Below are positions 1 to 10,567 of a stretch of DNA of 64,000 nucleotides, in pieces. Source of the stretch: Aspergillus flavus (lineage: Eukaryota; Ascomycota; Eurotiomycetes; Eurotiales; Aspergillaceae); NCBI RefSeq assembly GCF_009017415.1, contig NC_092406.1, forward strand, positions 124,001 to 188,000, given 5' to 3'. The notes under the pieces are model-generated. The model ran no database searches and had not been told where the DNA came from. It saw only the letters and a list, made by a program, of their open reading frames with translations. Both the position numbers and the translations under genes were made by a program. Position 1 is the stretch's first letter, and each line of letters opens with the position of its first letter.

Positions 1-971
1 ACGATCTGCTTCACCGGCCACGCGGACTAGCAGCAGCTTCCTTGACAATGGCCACGCAGCAACTAATGACAGAAGCTCCCGGTACTGAGATCTCCTCGGT
101 CCTAGAAGCATCTCCACTGGCCGCATTCTGCGTGCTAGCAAACCTGGATACATTGGTGCGGGATTTCACACGGTGTTACTACCAAATGCCACCCAGCTAT
201 TCTGACCCAAATCCATTTCACATCTTGACTCAAAGTCAGACCAAGAGTGTTCATATGGCAATACGCAACATCGGGAAAATTGTGAACGACATGGCTTCCG
301 CGAGTGACAGTCCCCAATATCTTCTATGGAGAACAAACGAGCTCTTTGTTGTTTCCCTCCAGGTCAATTTATGTCGGCCTGATCAGCTACTAATTGGAGG
401 TATCGTCGACAATAGCTTGATTGCGGGCATGGCTGCCTCAACCCATCTTATGAGAGGTAACTTTGTCGCGGTCCGACGATCTGCGCCTTTACTGGGACCT
501 CGCCCTGGCGGCAATGAAGGTGTGCTAGCTTTACTTAGTGAGCTTTCTGCTGCACTCGGCTGCATTTATGGCGGGAACTTGGACAAGGTTACCAATGAAG
601 CGCCTTGGGTCACAGTTACGAGCTACGGGATCCTTCTGTGTGTTTGGGGAGCGCTCAGGCGTGCAACTACCGAGATTCGTGACCACTTGAATACATTCAA
701 CGAGCTCCCACGGACATCTGAGCCGTCCATCTTGATCTTCAACGCACTCATGGAGACCACCTTGCTCTACTCTCCGGCCACTAGACATGACCGGGATAGT
801 CGCGATCCACGCTTGTGGTCTACGGATCTTGAAGCCTTCTCTACCCTATTAGAGGAAGGGCATTTGGTGTTTGCGGATCTGGTCAAGACTTTCTGTCAGC
901 AGCGATCCGTGTGGAGTATTGGGCCGTCGATGTTGGCTGTACTGAGAGAACTCCCTGACGACGCTGAGTGA
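1..971 (+). CDS. Unidentified protein, 5'-truncated by window edge
   Basis: The reading frame that ends at the TGA at 969-971 is open back to base 3, so the gene very likely begins outside the window. The first ATG inside the window is at 48, giving at least 308 codons. The visible part is a helical, soluble-looking protein with no signal peptide or clear membrane segment and no recognisable catalytic motif. Its Leu/Ala-rich helices and charged C-terminal end (residues ...ELPDDAE) would suit the C-terminal half of a fungal regulatory protein, but no Zn2Cys6 cluster is visible and I do not recognise the family. Function is unassigned. Confidence 0.55.
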   Translation, partial: DLLHRPRGLAAASLTMATQQLMTEAPGTEISSVLEASPLAAFCVLANLDTLVRDFTRCYYQMPPSYSDPNPFHILTQSQTKSVHMAIRNIGKIVNDMASASDSPQYLLWRTNELFVVSLQVNLCRPDQLLIGGIVDNSLIAGMAASTHLMRGNFVAVRRSAPLLGPRPGGNEGVLALLSELSAALGCIYGGNLDKVTNEAPWVTVTSYGILLCVWGALRRATTEIRDHLNTFNELPRTSEPSILIFNALMETTLLYSPATRHDRDSRDPRLWSTDLEAFSTLLEEGHLVFADLVKTFCQQRSVWSIGPSMLAVLRELPDDAE

Positions 972-1139
972 ATAGAGGATGTGGAGCTCCACTTGCCCAA
1001 TGCCTCTAGCGACCCCTTTGGCTTCATGCTCCACTTCGGCAATCCCCGCCTTCTGGCCAGCACCCATTTAAGACAAGTTCACGTACTGCATACTGCTCCT
1101 AGAAGTCTTTCGAAGAGCATTCTCTATTCACAATCAAGC

Positions 1140-2286
1140 ATGACCCCGTCTATCCCACGAGTTGGCTGGGTAGGTTTGAACCCCCGATCCAATTTGTCTC
1201 CCAGGTAACTTACTCAATGATAGTATGGCCTTGGATCGATGGGTCTCGGCATGTCATTGAACCTCCAGATGTACTTTCAAGCAACCGACTTGCCTCCGCT
1301 TCGGTACAGCAACAGGACAATCTCCAAAGGGGATGTTCTTCGTGATGCAGGAGCTGTGCCTGAAGAATTCGGTGCGCTAGTTCAGAAGTCGGATATAATC
1401 TTCACAATGGTGGGTGCACCTTTTTCCTTAATCGCCTCATAACATCCGGGTCAAAAGAAAGACTAAACGACTTCCAGATCTCGACCGATGATGTTTTGAT
1501 CGATCTGCTGAAGAAGGCCGCCTCCCTAAAAATTTCTCTAAATGGCAAAGTCTTCGCTGATACATCCACTCTTCACCCCGACACATGTGAGTGGGCAGCG
1601 AAACACCTCAACGACCACAGTGCGACGTTCATTGCAGCACCAGTGTTCGGCGCAAGTCCAGTAGCGGCTGCTGGAAAACTCATATTTGCCGTGGCCGGTC
1701 CTGCAGCAGCAGTTGAGACAGTCAGACCTCTCATCATGAACATCATGGGGCGCAGCATCATTGATATGGGCGAAGACGTGCGCAAGTCGAGTCTCCTCAA
1801 GCTCTCAGGGTAAATAAATCAACGCCTCCCTCGAATGGTTATTCTTTGTTCGCTAAACTTTCGTCTATATGAAGGAACATCCTCGTCATCAGCTTCATGG
1901 AGGTCGTGGCTGAAGCACAGGTCTTTGCTGAAGTAGCAGGAATTGGCACCCGGCAGATGGAAGAATTTATTGGCAACATGTTCGGGTCCGTATTGCAAAG
2001 TTACAGCAATCGAATCACGAGTGGAGCTTATGCACCTCCTATGGACAGAGCGCCTGGATTCGCGGCTGCTCTTGCATGCAAGGACATGAAGCACGCTCTA
2101 TCTATTGCTGACAGTCATAACGTTCGCCTGCACACGCTCGAAACGGCTTCGAGAAGGCTGAACGCTGCACGCGAGTATGCCGGCGAGTGTTTAGATAGCT
2201 CGGCCATCTATGGCATTGCTCGGGTAGACGCGGGGCTGTCGTTCTGGAGTGAGCATAGTCGGCAAGGAGACGAATCCCTCAGCTAG
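1140..2286 (+). CDS. Beta-hydroxyacid dehydrogenase (6PGDH/3-hydroxyisobutyrate dehydrogenase-like)
   Basis: Exons 1140-1169, 1224-1409, 1478-1809 and 1875-2286 join to a 319-aa protein. Splicing the first intron recreates the Rossmann motif VGWYGLGSMGLGMS at residues 8-21, the NAD(P)-binding signature of the 6-phosphogluconate/3-hydroxyisobutyrate dehydrogenase superfamily. The NAD_binding_2 domain covers about residues 5-165, and the helical C-terminal NAD_binding_11-like domain follows. The usual substrate-binding D-x-PVSGG motif appears as the variant IAAPVFGAS, and a G-x2-K-like lysine lies in RKSSLLKLSGN. The family oxidises short beta-hydroxy acids with NAD(P); the substrate here is unknown. 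Two genes downstream is a second member of the superfamily, with a Dal5-type permease between them. Confidence 0.82.
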
Positions 2287-2495
2287 TTCCCTTTGTTTAG
2301 CATAGCTTTCAGGGAAGACATGATAGATCTCAACCATGGATTGGATATGGAAATGTGAATTTGCGTGTCGCTTGTCTTCCTCGCCCAGCGGTCTTCCGTA
2401 AGATACTAGCGTAGTCGATAGCAATAGATTATGTTCGGAGTATGGATGTATCGTCTGTGTATTGAACCAAGAATAACGTCCACCTCCGTATCGTC

Positions 2496-2530
2496 TACGG
2501 AGGATTATAGCGGCCACTCCGCAACAACGG
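2496..2530 (+). repeat. Left terminal inverted repeat
   Basis: This 35-bp end starts TACGGAGGATTATAGC and ends CCGCAACAACGG. Its inverted partner is at 3129-3163 with 34 of 35 positions identical. Confidence 0.85.
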
Positions 2531-3128
2531 GTTCTTATCGATTTCTGCCAGTAGAATTCCCAAAACAACTCTGTATATTTAATATTTCTGTATTTATATA
2601 TTCGAAGCCAATATAAATACTAGGAAATCTATATATTATATATATTTCTATATAAAATCTACTATTTAAAAGAAAAGATTACTAGAAAATCGCTATATAT
2701 TATATCTATAATAGAGTGTATTAGAACTACAATTAATTTTATAGTAGTCTTTAACTGTAGATATAGTAATCTCTAAACTCTAGGCATCTTAGTCTCTAAA
2801 CTTTAGATATATAGTCTCTAAATTTTAGGCACCGTAGTTTTTAAATTTTAGGTACGAGGCGGCCCTAAATTTATTTTTATTAAAAGGCGGTAAGTCAACG
2901 GGAATTATTTTAGTGTATATTATATATACTGTACATCTATATTATACTAATATTCTTTTATTAAGTATTTCTACTTATATTTTATTAGAAACTATACTTT
3001 TATTTATAATTTATTAAGAAATATATATAAAATATCTATACTACAAGCCCTTTTTATATAATATTCTATATTAGTAGAGATAGCGATACAGTAAAATACT
3101 AGGCGGTAGATGGAGTTAGTGAGGAGAA

Positions 3129-3163
3129 CCGTTGTTGCGGAGTGGCTGCTATAATCCTCCGTA
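3129..3163 (-). repeat. Right terminal inverted repeat
   Basis: This is the inverted partner of 2496-2530. The only mismatch, at 3147, is a transition. Confidence 0.85.
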
Positions 3164-3352
3164 ATCGTCTTTGGATTTTAAGTTGGAAACCTTATCGAGA
3201 TAGGGTTACAGAGATAAGGAACTTGGCAATGGAGCTCCATCAACCCCGCAAATTGTTCTTGAACTCTTAGATCCATTTAAAGAGAGTTGATGTCGCCGCG
3301 GATTATAGATTCTCGAGTCCAATGGATCAGGTTAATGTGACAGAAAGGCAGT

Positions 3353-4966
3353 ATGACCACCCAATCTAGCGAAGAAAAGGTCTCTAAAGTTCCATCAAAC
3401 CATGTCATGGAGCAAGTGGATACGGAAGTTCAGCGCGGCGAGATTAAGCATGGCGACACACGAGACTTTGATCCAGCGCTGCAGTTTCTGGCGGCAGAAG
3501 AGATTGAATACACCCCGGAAGAGTCCCGCAAAGTTTTGTCCAAGATCGATCGACTTCTGATGCCGTTGCTGTGCTGGGTTTATTTGATCCAATTTGCCGA
3601 CAAAACCTCTTTGAACTATGCCTCGCTGATGGGAATCCGCGAGGACACTCACTTGGATCCCGAGTCACAGCAATACAGCTGGGTGTCGAGTATTTTCTAC
3701 GCGGGATATATATTCTGGGAGTATGTAGCGTTGTCTGTTCTCCATCTTGCTCTTCGCCTATACTGATTTGGGAGTAGATTCCCCACTACATATCTGCTAC
3801 GCCGACTTCCCCTAGGAAAATATACCTCATTCAGTATTCTAGTTTGGGGTGTCGTGCTCCTATGTCATGCTGCAACTCATAATTACGCCGGCCTGCTTTG
3901 CGTCCGCTTTTTCCTCGGCGCATTTGAGGCGACAGTAACTCCGGCCTTCGTGCTGTTCACCTCCTGCTGGTATAAACAGGAAGAACAGGCCCAGCGCATG
4001 GGTTTCTGGCTCGCCTGCAACGGCGTAGCTCAGATACTTATTGCGGCAATTGCATATGGACTGCCAGGTGTGCAGGAAGCGTCAATTGCTGTATGGAAGA
4101 TACTCTTCCTAGTACTTGGCTTGCCTACCGTTCTCACCGGCTTTCTCTATTTTTGGTTCATGCCCGACAATCAGATTCAGGCCAAGTTCCTGAGCCACCG
4201 CGAGAAACTTATTGCTGTTGATCGCATCAGAGGCAATTTCCAAGGCGTTGGGAGCCATACTTGGAAATGGGCCCATTTCTTCGAAGCATTCCGTGATCCA
4301 CGCACATATCTCTACGTGCTCTTCTCGCTCTTGATGAATATCCCCAATGGAGGAATAACGACCTTCGGCTCTCTCATTATCAATTCTTTTGGCTTCTCCA
4401 GCCGCATGTCCCTCATGCTTAATATGCCAATGGGCCTGGTTGATATTGTCTGCAAGCTGGGATTGACATATCTCTCGGACAGGTTTCTTGATCGAACCAT
4501 CTTTGCCATTATCGCTATCCTTATCCCTATGGTTGGTGGCATCCTGATGATCGTCCTTCCCCTTGATGCAAAAGCCGGCTTGTTGGTGGGTTACTATTGT
4601 ATCGGGGCTGCTGGAACCTCATGGTGTTTGATCATGGTGATGATATCTAACAATACGCTGGGCTACACCAAGAAGGCCACGGTGAATGGTCTGCAAATAT
4701 TGGCCTACGCTGCTGGAAACTGGATCGGACCGCAGACGTTCCGCTCGAATCAAGCGCCCAAGTATTTCGACGGCAAGTTGATGGTCGCCATCATGTACGC
4801 CCTGGCAGCGGCGACTTTGCTGGCAATTCGTCTGGTGAACATTATGGAAAATAAGAGACGCGACCGGCAGGCACTGGCTGATCCCGATAGTGAGGGCGTT
4901 GCTGTTGGCACTGAGTTCCTCGACTTGACTGATTTCGAGCAGCCAGCCTTCCGCTATGTACTTTGA
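3353..4966 (+). CDS. MFS permease, Dal5/allantoate (anion:cation symporter) family
   Basis: Exons 3353-3720 and 3778-4966 give 518 aa. The 57-nt intron lies after YIFWE. The N-terminal about 75 residues are hydrophilic and cytosolic. Membrane helices then begin at LLMPLLCWVYLIQFADKTSLNYASLMG, the signature opening of fungal Dal5/Tna1-type transporters, followed by FPTTYLLRRLPLGKY and RFFLGAFEATVTPAF (motif in helices 4-5). About twelve helices are expected. The family imports small carboxylates or ureides such as allantoate, nicotinate and pantothenate by proton symport at the plasma membrane. Sitting between two hydroxyacid dehydrogenase genes, it may import their organic-acid substrate; that is inference only. 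Confidence 0.88.
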
Positions 4967-5792
4967 TGAATTGCTACCTAAGCGATGGTATTGTGGAGTG
5001 AGCTGCATGGTGTCCTTGAATTCTTGTAGTCTATATGGTGCTCCGCTTTTCTCGTAGATTTTGTTACTGTTGTATGTAGCTGTAGCGGTTCTTGAATCAA
5101 TATATTGTTACTATGTCTCTCTATAGTCTGTATAATATTCCTCCTGACATCAAGTTCCCTTAGTCAGGGTAGCCTTAATAGCCAGTACCAAGGTAAAGTT
5201 GGCGATGTCCTTACGGAGGGACAATCCAAAGGGTTCAGATACATCTCTACACGACATTTGAGGAATGAAAGGCGAGGATGAGTCGAGAATATACCCAAGG
5301 CTATAGAGACTTGATACTACAGTTTCATGGAGACATGGAGCAACCAAGTGAGGGCTTACCGAGTTGCACTTAATGACCATGTACACAAAGAAGTGCCAGA
5401 ATGGAATCAAGTAAATAATTGTAACGATAGACTGATCATACCCCAAGACTCACCCCCACAATCTCCTTTGTTTCGCTTAATAATCGATCTGTACAGTGTT
5501 CCAGCATACGAGGTAGGTCTAGGTAACCTTGTCATAGGCCTAATCCGAGATTGTAGTCGAGGTGAGAGTGCATTAGCGCAGAAAAGTGGAGGAGGAGTAG
5601 TGGAGTGGCACACCTGGCATGCTTGAGGGTCTTGGGACTCCCTGCAATGATGTAAAAGTCATTTGGACACCCGTCTTGGAGCCTGGAGTTTCAGAAGTTA
5701 TTGTTAATATCGTGATTCTCGCGGCATATAAACAAGACTCGTCGAAACTGAGTCGTTTTCTAGTGGTCTGCTACGCTCCATGAACAATCACG
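4967..5792. other. Intergenic, 826 bp
   Basis: No convincing gene is seen. A 98-codon minus-strand open frame (5150-5446) has a plausible composition at its C-terminal end but matches no family I recognise and has no clear start context. Confidence 0.5.
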
Positions 5793-7230
5793 ATGACGAA
5801 GACAGAGGTTAGTACCAATATAAAGGTCGCATTTGTCGGCCTCGGCGCGATGGGTCTGGGAATGGCTATACACCTGCTCGGAGATGGGTTCCCCGTCACT
5901 GGATTCGACATAAACCCCATGTCACTAGAGACATTACTAGCCATGGGCGGCACTGCCGCGTCAAGTCCGCGAGAATGCGTTTATGATGCCTCATTCTTCA
6001 TCTGCATGGTGGCAAATTCCAAGCAGATAGAGCAGGTATTCTTCACCAAATTAACGGGTGCTGTGTTTGGCTTGAAGAAAGACGCAGTCATCATATTATG
6101 CTCCACCACTGCCCCAGGCTTTCCACAAGAGGTCTTGGACCAGATCCACCGTCGATTTTCCAGGCCAGATATTAATCTTGTCGACTGTCCCGTATCCGGT
6201 GGGACGCTCCGTGCAGCTCAGGGCACACTGACAATTATGTCGTCCGGAGCACACGATGCTCTGAGACTTGCGCAGCCAATTCTACAATCGCTCAGCCAAA
6301 CATTATACACCATCGAAGGGGGACTAGGAAGTGCCAACAAAGTAAAACTCATCAATCAGCATCTTGCGGGAGTCCATATTGCAATTGCAGCAGAAGCAAT
6401 GGGACTAGCCGCAACGATGGGGCTGAATACAAAGCGATTCTATGAAACGGTGCTGAAGAGTCCTGCGCATAGTTGGATGTTTGAGAACCGAATGCCACTC
6501 ATGCTCTCTAATGACTGGTCGCCTCACTCTGCTCTCGGCATCTTCGTCAAAGATATGGTACGCCAACTCATCTAGTAACCCAGCGGGGATATTCCAAGCT
6601 GCTAACATGGGCCTTAGCGGATTGTCACTTCGGAAGGTCTCCGTAAGAACTTCCCTCTGTACATCGCACCTGCGGCAGAGCGTCTCTATCAATTTGTTGC
6701 ACGAGCTGGTTATGAAAAAGAAGACGACTCTGGCCTAGTCCGAATATTCATCCCTCAGGATTTGTCACTGATCTCAAAGGCGGCGCACCAAGAAAGCCAC
6801 GCAGCTGACCATGAGCATAAATCTAATCTGATCATCCAAATGTTGGATATTGTTCATGGGGTAGCAGCAGTTGAAGCTCTTACCCTCGGTGTGAAACTTG
6901 GTCTCTCTATCAAGGCCCTGACCTCGATGATTTCGAATGCAGCGGGTGCCAGCAGAAGTTTCGAAGTAGTCGCCACGACGATGATGGGAGGACAAAGGAC
7001 TTCTATACGTACTCTAGCACAGTCAAGGGACATACTGGTCAGACTATTCTTGATCGAATCTTTGTGGAGTATACTGATTCGGAATATAGCAGCAAGCCAC
7101 GATCCTTGCTCAAGTTTATAATTACCCTCTCCAGATTACAGCCACTACACTTCAGCTATTGCAACAGGCTGTGGCCCGTGGTCTGGGAGAGGAAAATCAA
7201 GCAGCGCTCTCTGTGTTATGGGGTGCCTGA
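5793..7230 (+). CDS. NAD-binding 6PGDH-family oxidoreductase with two C-terminal helical domains
   Basis: Exons 5793-6557, 6618-7037 and 7090-7230 give 441 aa. Residues 11-27 carry the Rossmann motif VAFVGLGAMGLGMAIHL. The substrate motif DCPVSGGTLRAAQGTL follows near residue 132, and the catalytic-lysine region GSANKVKLINQHLAG near 180. The first NAD_binding_11 domain ends around FVKDM-RIV (the first intron falls here). A second helical domain (NLIIQMLDIVHGVAAVEALTLG ... NAAGAS ... NYPLQITATTLQLL) runs to the C-terminus without a second Rossmann fold. The order resembles the 6PGDH part of fungal proteins associated with acid-sugar kinase and class II aldolase. The third exon depends on a GTCAGA donor at 7038; without it the frame stops at 7121 and the conserved tail is lost. 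Confidence 0.83.
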
Positions 7231-8020
7231 CCGCTGACACAATATTGATATGGTATTAGATACAGCCCAAGATATGGCGCGCGGGGCTCAATACATTGCC
7301 ATCTCTTTTACATAGAAGCAGAGAGTCGACCGATTCATAGTCAGGACAGCCCCCAAGTGGAGCAGGATTCTGGACCTGGTCAGGCTTACTTACGATCGAA
7401 TTAGAGCAATATATTATATGATATCAGCTTCTTAGTCTTCTAGGAGTAGGTTTACCATTCTAGAATAGTACATATATCCTTGATCCTGGGCTTTATGTTA
7501 CAGGTTACTTGTTGAAGGATTGATAAGATTGTAGATATAAGCTGTAGTGTTCTTTTTCTTTTTCTTTTTCTTTTTCTCCTGTGGTGCACGAAGCTCGCTG
7601 TAGGGTGTTGATGATGTGCATTATGCGAGAGGGAGATAGCTTGTTACTAGTGACGGCGGACTAAAACTTATAGTCTTAAGTTTCAAGTATCTATATAGTA
7701 CAGGGGTAGGGCCTCCTCAAATACTATTCTTCAGTAGCATAACTATTTTAGATTTATAGTGGTAGTGGCGGTGGTGTAGATATCCAGAGACTAGGCCCCA
7801 AGCTTAGGGGTCGTAGTGCCTAAAGCTATACCTTATCTGAAGGAGCTACACTACCTGGAGATAGAATAGGTTCCTTCAAAACTCAACAAGCGGTATGCCT
7901 GAAGTTGAATATGGTTGGACATATCCGTGCTATCTCAGTTTGCACCATTTCATCCTCTTCTTTGCGACTCTCCTTGATTACTAGACACTCTTGCAAGCAT
8001 TCAGGAAGAACAAAGTATTT
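7231..8020. other. Intergenic with a pyrimidine microsatellite
   Basis: No gene is seen. A short (CTTTTT)n run of about four to five units lies near 7550-7577. The neighbouring genes converge here, so the 790 bp hold two 3' ends. Confidence 0.6.
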
Positions 8021-10137
8021 CTAATGAACCATGAAATCTTCAAAATCCTCATCGGGAAGATAAGCCCGTTCATTACCTTCCAAAGTCCCAAGGTACCAAG
8101 ACATATCGCTTCCATCAAACTCGCGGGCGGCAAACCCGTTCCCAAGGTATCCGAACCGATTGGTAGTCGTGTATCGAAGATTATAATCTTCCCACCGGGG
8201 TTGTTTCATGGTTTCGAAGAAATGGATTCTGGAGCCAGGCCACATCATCACCTCACCATCGACCGTGCCCTGCTTGAACCAAGAACGACATGGAGATGTC
8301 CAAGCCGTACGTGGCATGAACTTTCTATGATGCTCGAAGAAGTCCGCAACTGCTTCCTCTTTGGGTTCGAAGGATGTGACACCCTCCGACGACATTTTCT
8401 CAAGTATCTGGAGGAAGTGATGAGACAGGGTTTCGGTGATTGGGAGGAAGCTTCCATGCCCATACGGGCCGAAGGGACCGTTGAAGACTGTTCAACCACG
8501 GTTAGCATATCGTGTCCCGAGGAGGAGATGAGGAAGCGTAAGGTGCTCTTACTGAGATAGTTAGGGAAATTCGGAACAGTGATAGAAAGGTAAGTCCTCG
8601 GAATGTCCTTCCACTGTTCACTGAGACTGCGTCCTTCTCGGCCAATTGTAGGATACGATGGCCGCCAACTGACATCAAAACCAGTGGCACATACAATCAC
8701 ATCCACCTCATGCTCAACACCATCTGTGGTCTTGATACCCTTGGGGGTGATCTCCGCAATGGACTGAGAAACGAGTTCAGTATTCTCACTGCAGAGTGCC
8801 TCGAGGTATCCGTACCCAGGAGTAGGTCTACGACAGCCCACGGCAAAATCCTTTGGCACTATCCATTCGGCGATCTCGGGATGACTGGCGAGCTTGGATC
8901 GCATGTCTTTTTCCGCATACTAACGGATTTATCAGTCTTAGGAGCTCTTCTTAACTGCTGAAAGCGTCGTATAGAAGTCGGGATCGTACCGCTCTTGCAT
9001 TCGCCTGCTCTTTCGAGCCGTTAAGGATGAATCGGAAACGCGAGTTGAGCTCAGATTCAATCTTCTTACGATAAGCCAGGTATTTCTGAGGGTCGTTCCG
9101 AAGTATATCCTTCTGCTTCGCAGTATCTGAGAGCTGTTAGCTCATACTTCCTGGGTTTGACACAGGGAGCTATAGGAGTCTGACATTTGAAGTTGCTCCC
9201 TCCCTTTCCTGCGAACCGCTGACCGAATCCTGCAGTCACCCAAGAGGCGCTGCGAATAAAGCATTTCAGGGAAGACACCGCTATATTCACTGTTAGGGAA
9301 GGATCTCGGATTGATTGTCCGTGGACTCACTGGGTTGGATAGTCGGGACAATTTGGACTGCCGAGGATCCTGAACCGATCACGGCCACACGTTTCCCTTT
9401 TAATACCACTTGGTCATCCCAATGCGCACTATGAAGCATAGGCCCCTGAAAGGTCTCTCGGCCTCGGATGGCAGGCCATTTCCACTTGCTAGTCACAAGA
9501 TCAGTCTCCGCTGTTGCCATTACATGGGCGAGACAGTAGTTTTACTCACTTCAAGACACCGGATGCGTTGACCAGGATGTAGCCTCGGTCCTCAAAGACA
9601 TCTCCTGGATTGCCACCTCTTTGAACCCTGACATGCCACTGTTGGTCATGTTCATCCCACGTTGCGCCTACGACTCGGTGGCTTAAGCGAATATATTTGC
9701 GCAGTCCATATTCATCCGCTATTCCCTTGAAATACCCCAAAATTTCAGACGCAAGCGAGTAACTGCACCGGGTCACGTCAGCTCGATGTACTGATATCAA
9801 GACTTGGCCATACGTACAATGAGGTCCACTCAGGAGAAGGTGCCCATGAGAATTGATAATTGACAGAGGGAATGTCACATCCACATCCGGGGTAACGATT
9901 CTCATACCAAGTCCCACCAACCTCGGGATTTTTCTCATACAGCACCAACTCAATGTCCAGGGTGCTCTGATCAACATCGTGCGCAAAGTTTAACGCACTT
10001 GCGCCTGCTCCAATCACAATGATCCGGATCCTGCGACGAGAGCGACTCGGTTCATCGATGATGTCGTACGGCCCTTGGCATCTCGTACTGGATGCCTTTC
10101 GAGCCTTTGCTTCATGGTGATCAGAGATAGAGCCCAT
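8021..10137 (-). CDS. Flavin-dependent Baeyer-Villiger-type monooxygenase
   Basis: Seven exons (transcribed right to left: 10137-9818, 9762-9550, 9488-9331, 9280-9185, 9126-8990, 8919-8553, 8487-8021) give 585 aa. The FAD-binding Rossmann motif [16 protein letters not shown] is near residue 40, followed by [18 protein letters not shown]. The Baeyer-Villiger fingerprint FxGxxxHxxxW[DP] is present as [13 protein letters not shown]. It is followed by the NADPH-binding motif [15 protein letters not shown] and the ATGFD motif ([12 protein letters not shown]). Enzymes of this family insert oxygen next to ketones to give esters or lactones, or oxidise soft heteroatoms; the substrate is unknown. Donor site GTCAGA at 9184 is non-consensus but is required by the homologous sequence on both sides. 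It ends toward the dehydrogenase gene and is divergent from the 5-oxoprolinase. Confidence 0.9.
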
Positions 10138-10567
10138 TGTGAGAAAGAAAAATCACGATTAGGTCTGACGCCAGGGTTTACCGTTTGAATGCTTCGTCTT
10201 AATCGAAATTGTCGAGTAGCGATCCGGTTCCATGACCTATTTATGGCTCTAGGAGATCTCAAGGTTGCTCCTTGGAAAGACCACTCTAGTGGATTACGCG
10301 TATAGAATGATCCTCGCCCGATAGATGGAGCTCCACCAGTCCACCTCCACCTGTAATGCTGGTGCTCCACCTCCGCCTCGGAGCTTCTCCATTCCACCTC
10401 CATTCGTTCGTGCATATATGATAGTATACTCTAGCTATATATCCGTCCTGAACAACTACAAGAAGAAAGTGGTTATTATTGGTAAGTACCGACCTCCAAG
10501 CCATATATAATACACATCATTCAAGCTCGAAACATAAGCATCGTTGTACGTCACATCTGGGATCAAA
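10138..10567. promoter_or_regulatory. Divergent promoter region between monooxygenase and 5-oxoprolinase
   Basis: These 430 bp separate two divergently transcribed genes and must hold both promoters. A pyrimidine-rich stretch with repeated CCACCTCC blocks lies at about 10330-10400. No TATA box or operator can be assigned firmly. Confidence 0.45.

Larger units (their letters stand above)
2496..3163. mobile_element. AT-rich non-autonomous TIR element (MITE-like), 668 bp
   Basis: The 35 bases at 2496-2530 and those at 3129-3163 are inverted copies with a single mismatch (G at 2512 versus A in the reverse complement). Both termini begin TACGGAGGATTATAGC. The hexamer ATCGTC lies directly outside both ends (2490-2495 and 3164-3169), as a target-site duplication would. 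The interior is extremely A+T rich, with runs of TATATA and loosely repeated CTAAA[CT]TTTAGG units around 2730-2870, and has no meaningful open frame. This fits a small non-autonomous DNA transposon that has decayed, possibly through RIP-type C-to-T mutation. The superfamily is uncertain: the TIR itself starts with TA, so a TA duplication of Tc1/mariner type is an alternative reading. Confidence 0.8.

Noticed and set aside
5150..5446. 98-codon minus-strand frame upstream of the second dehydrogenase
   Set aside because: Part of it looks protein-like, but there is no recognised family, no good start context and no splice partner, so it is not listed as a gene.
6975..7121. Apparent frameshift in the second 6PGDH-family gene
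   Set aside because: I first read the shift between frames as a disabling mutation. An intron at 7038-7089 with a branch-like CTGAT restores the conserved C-terminus exactly, so the gene is intact.
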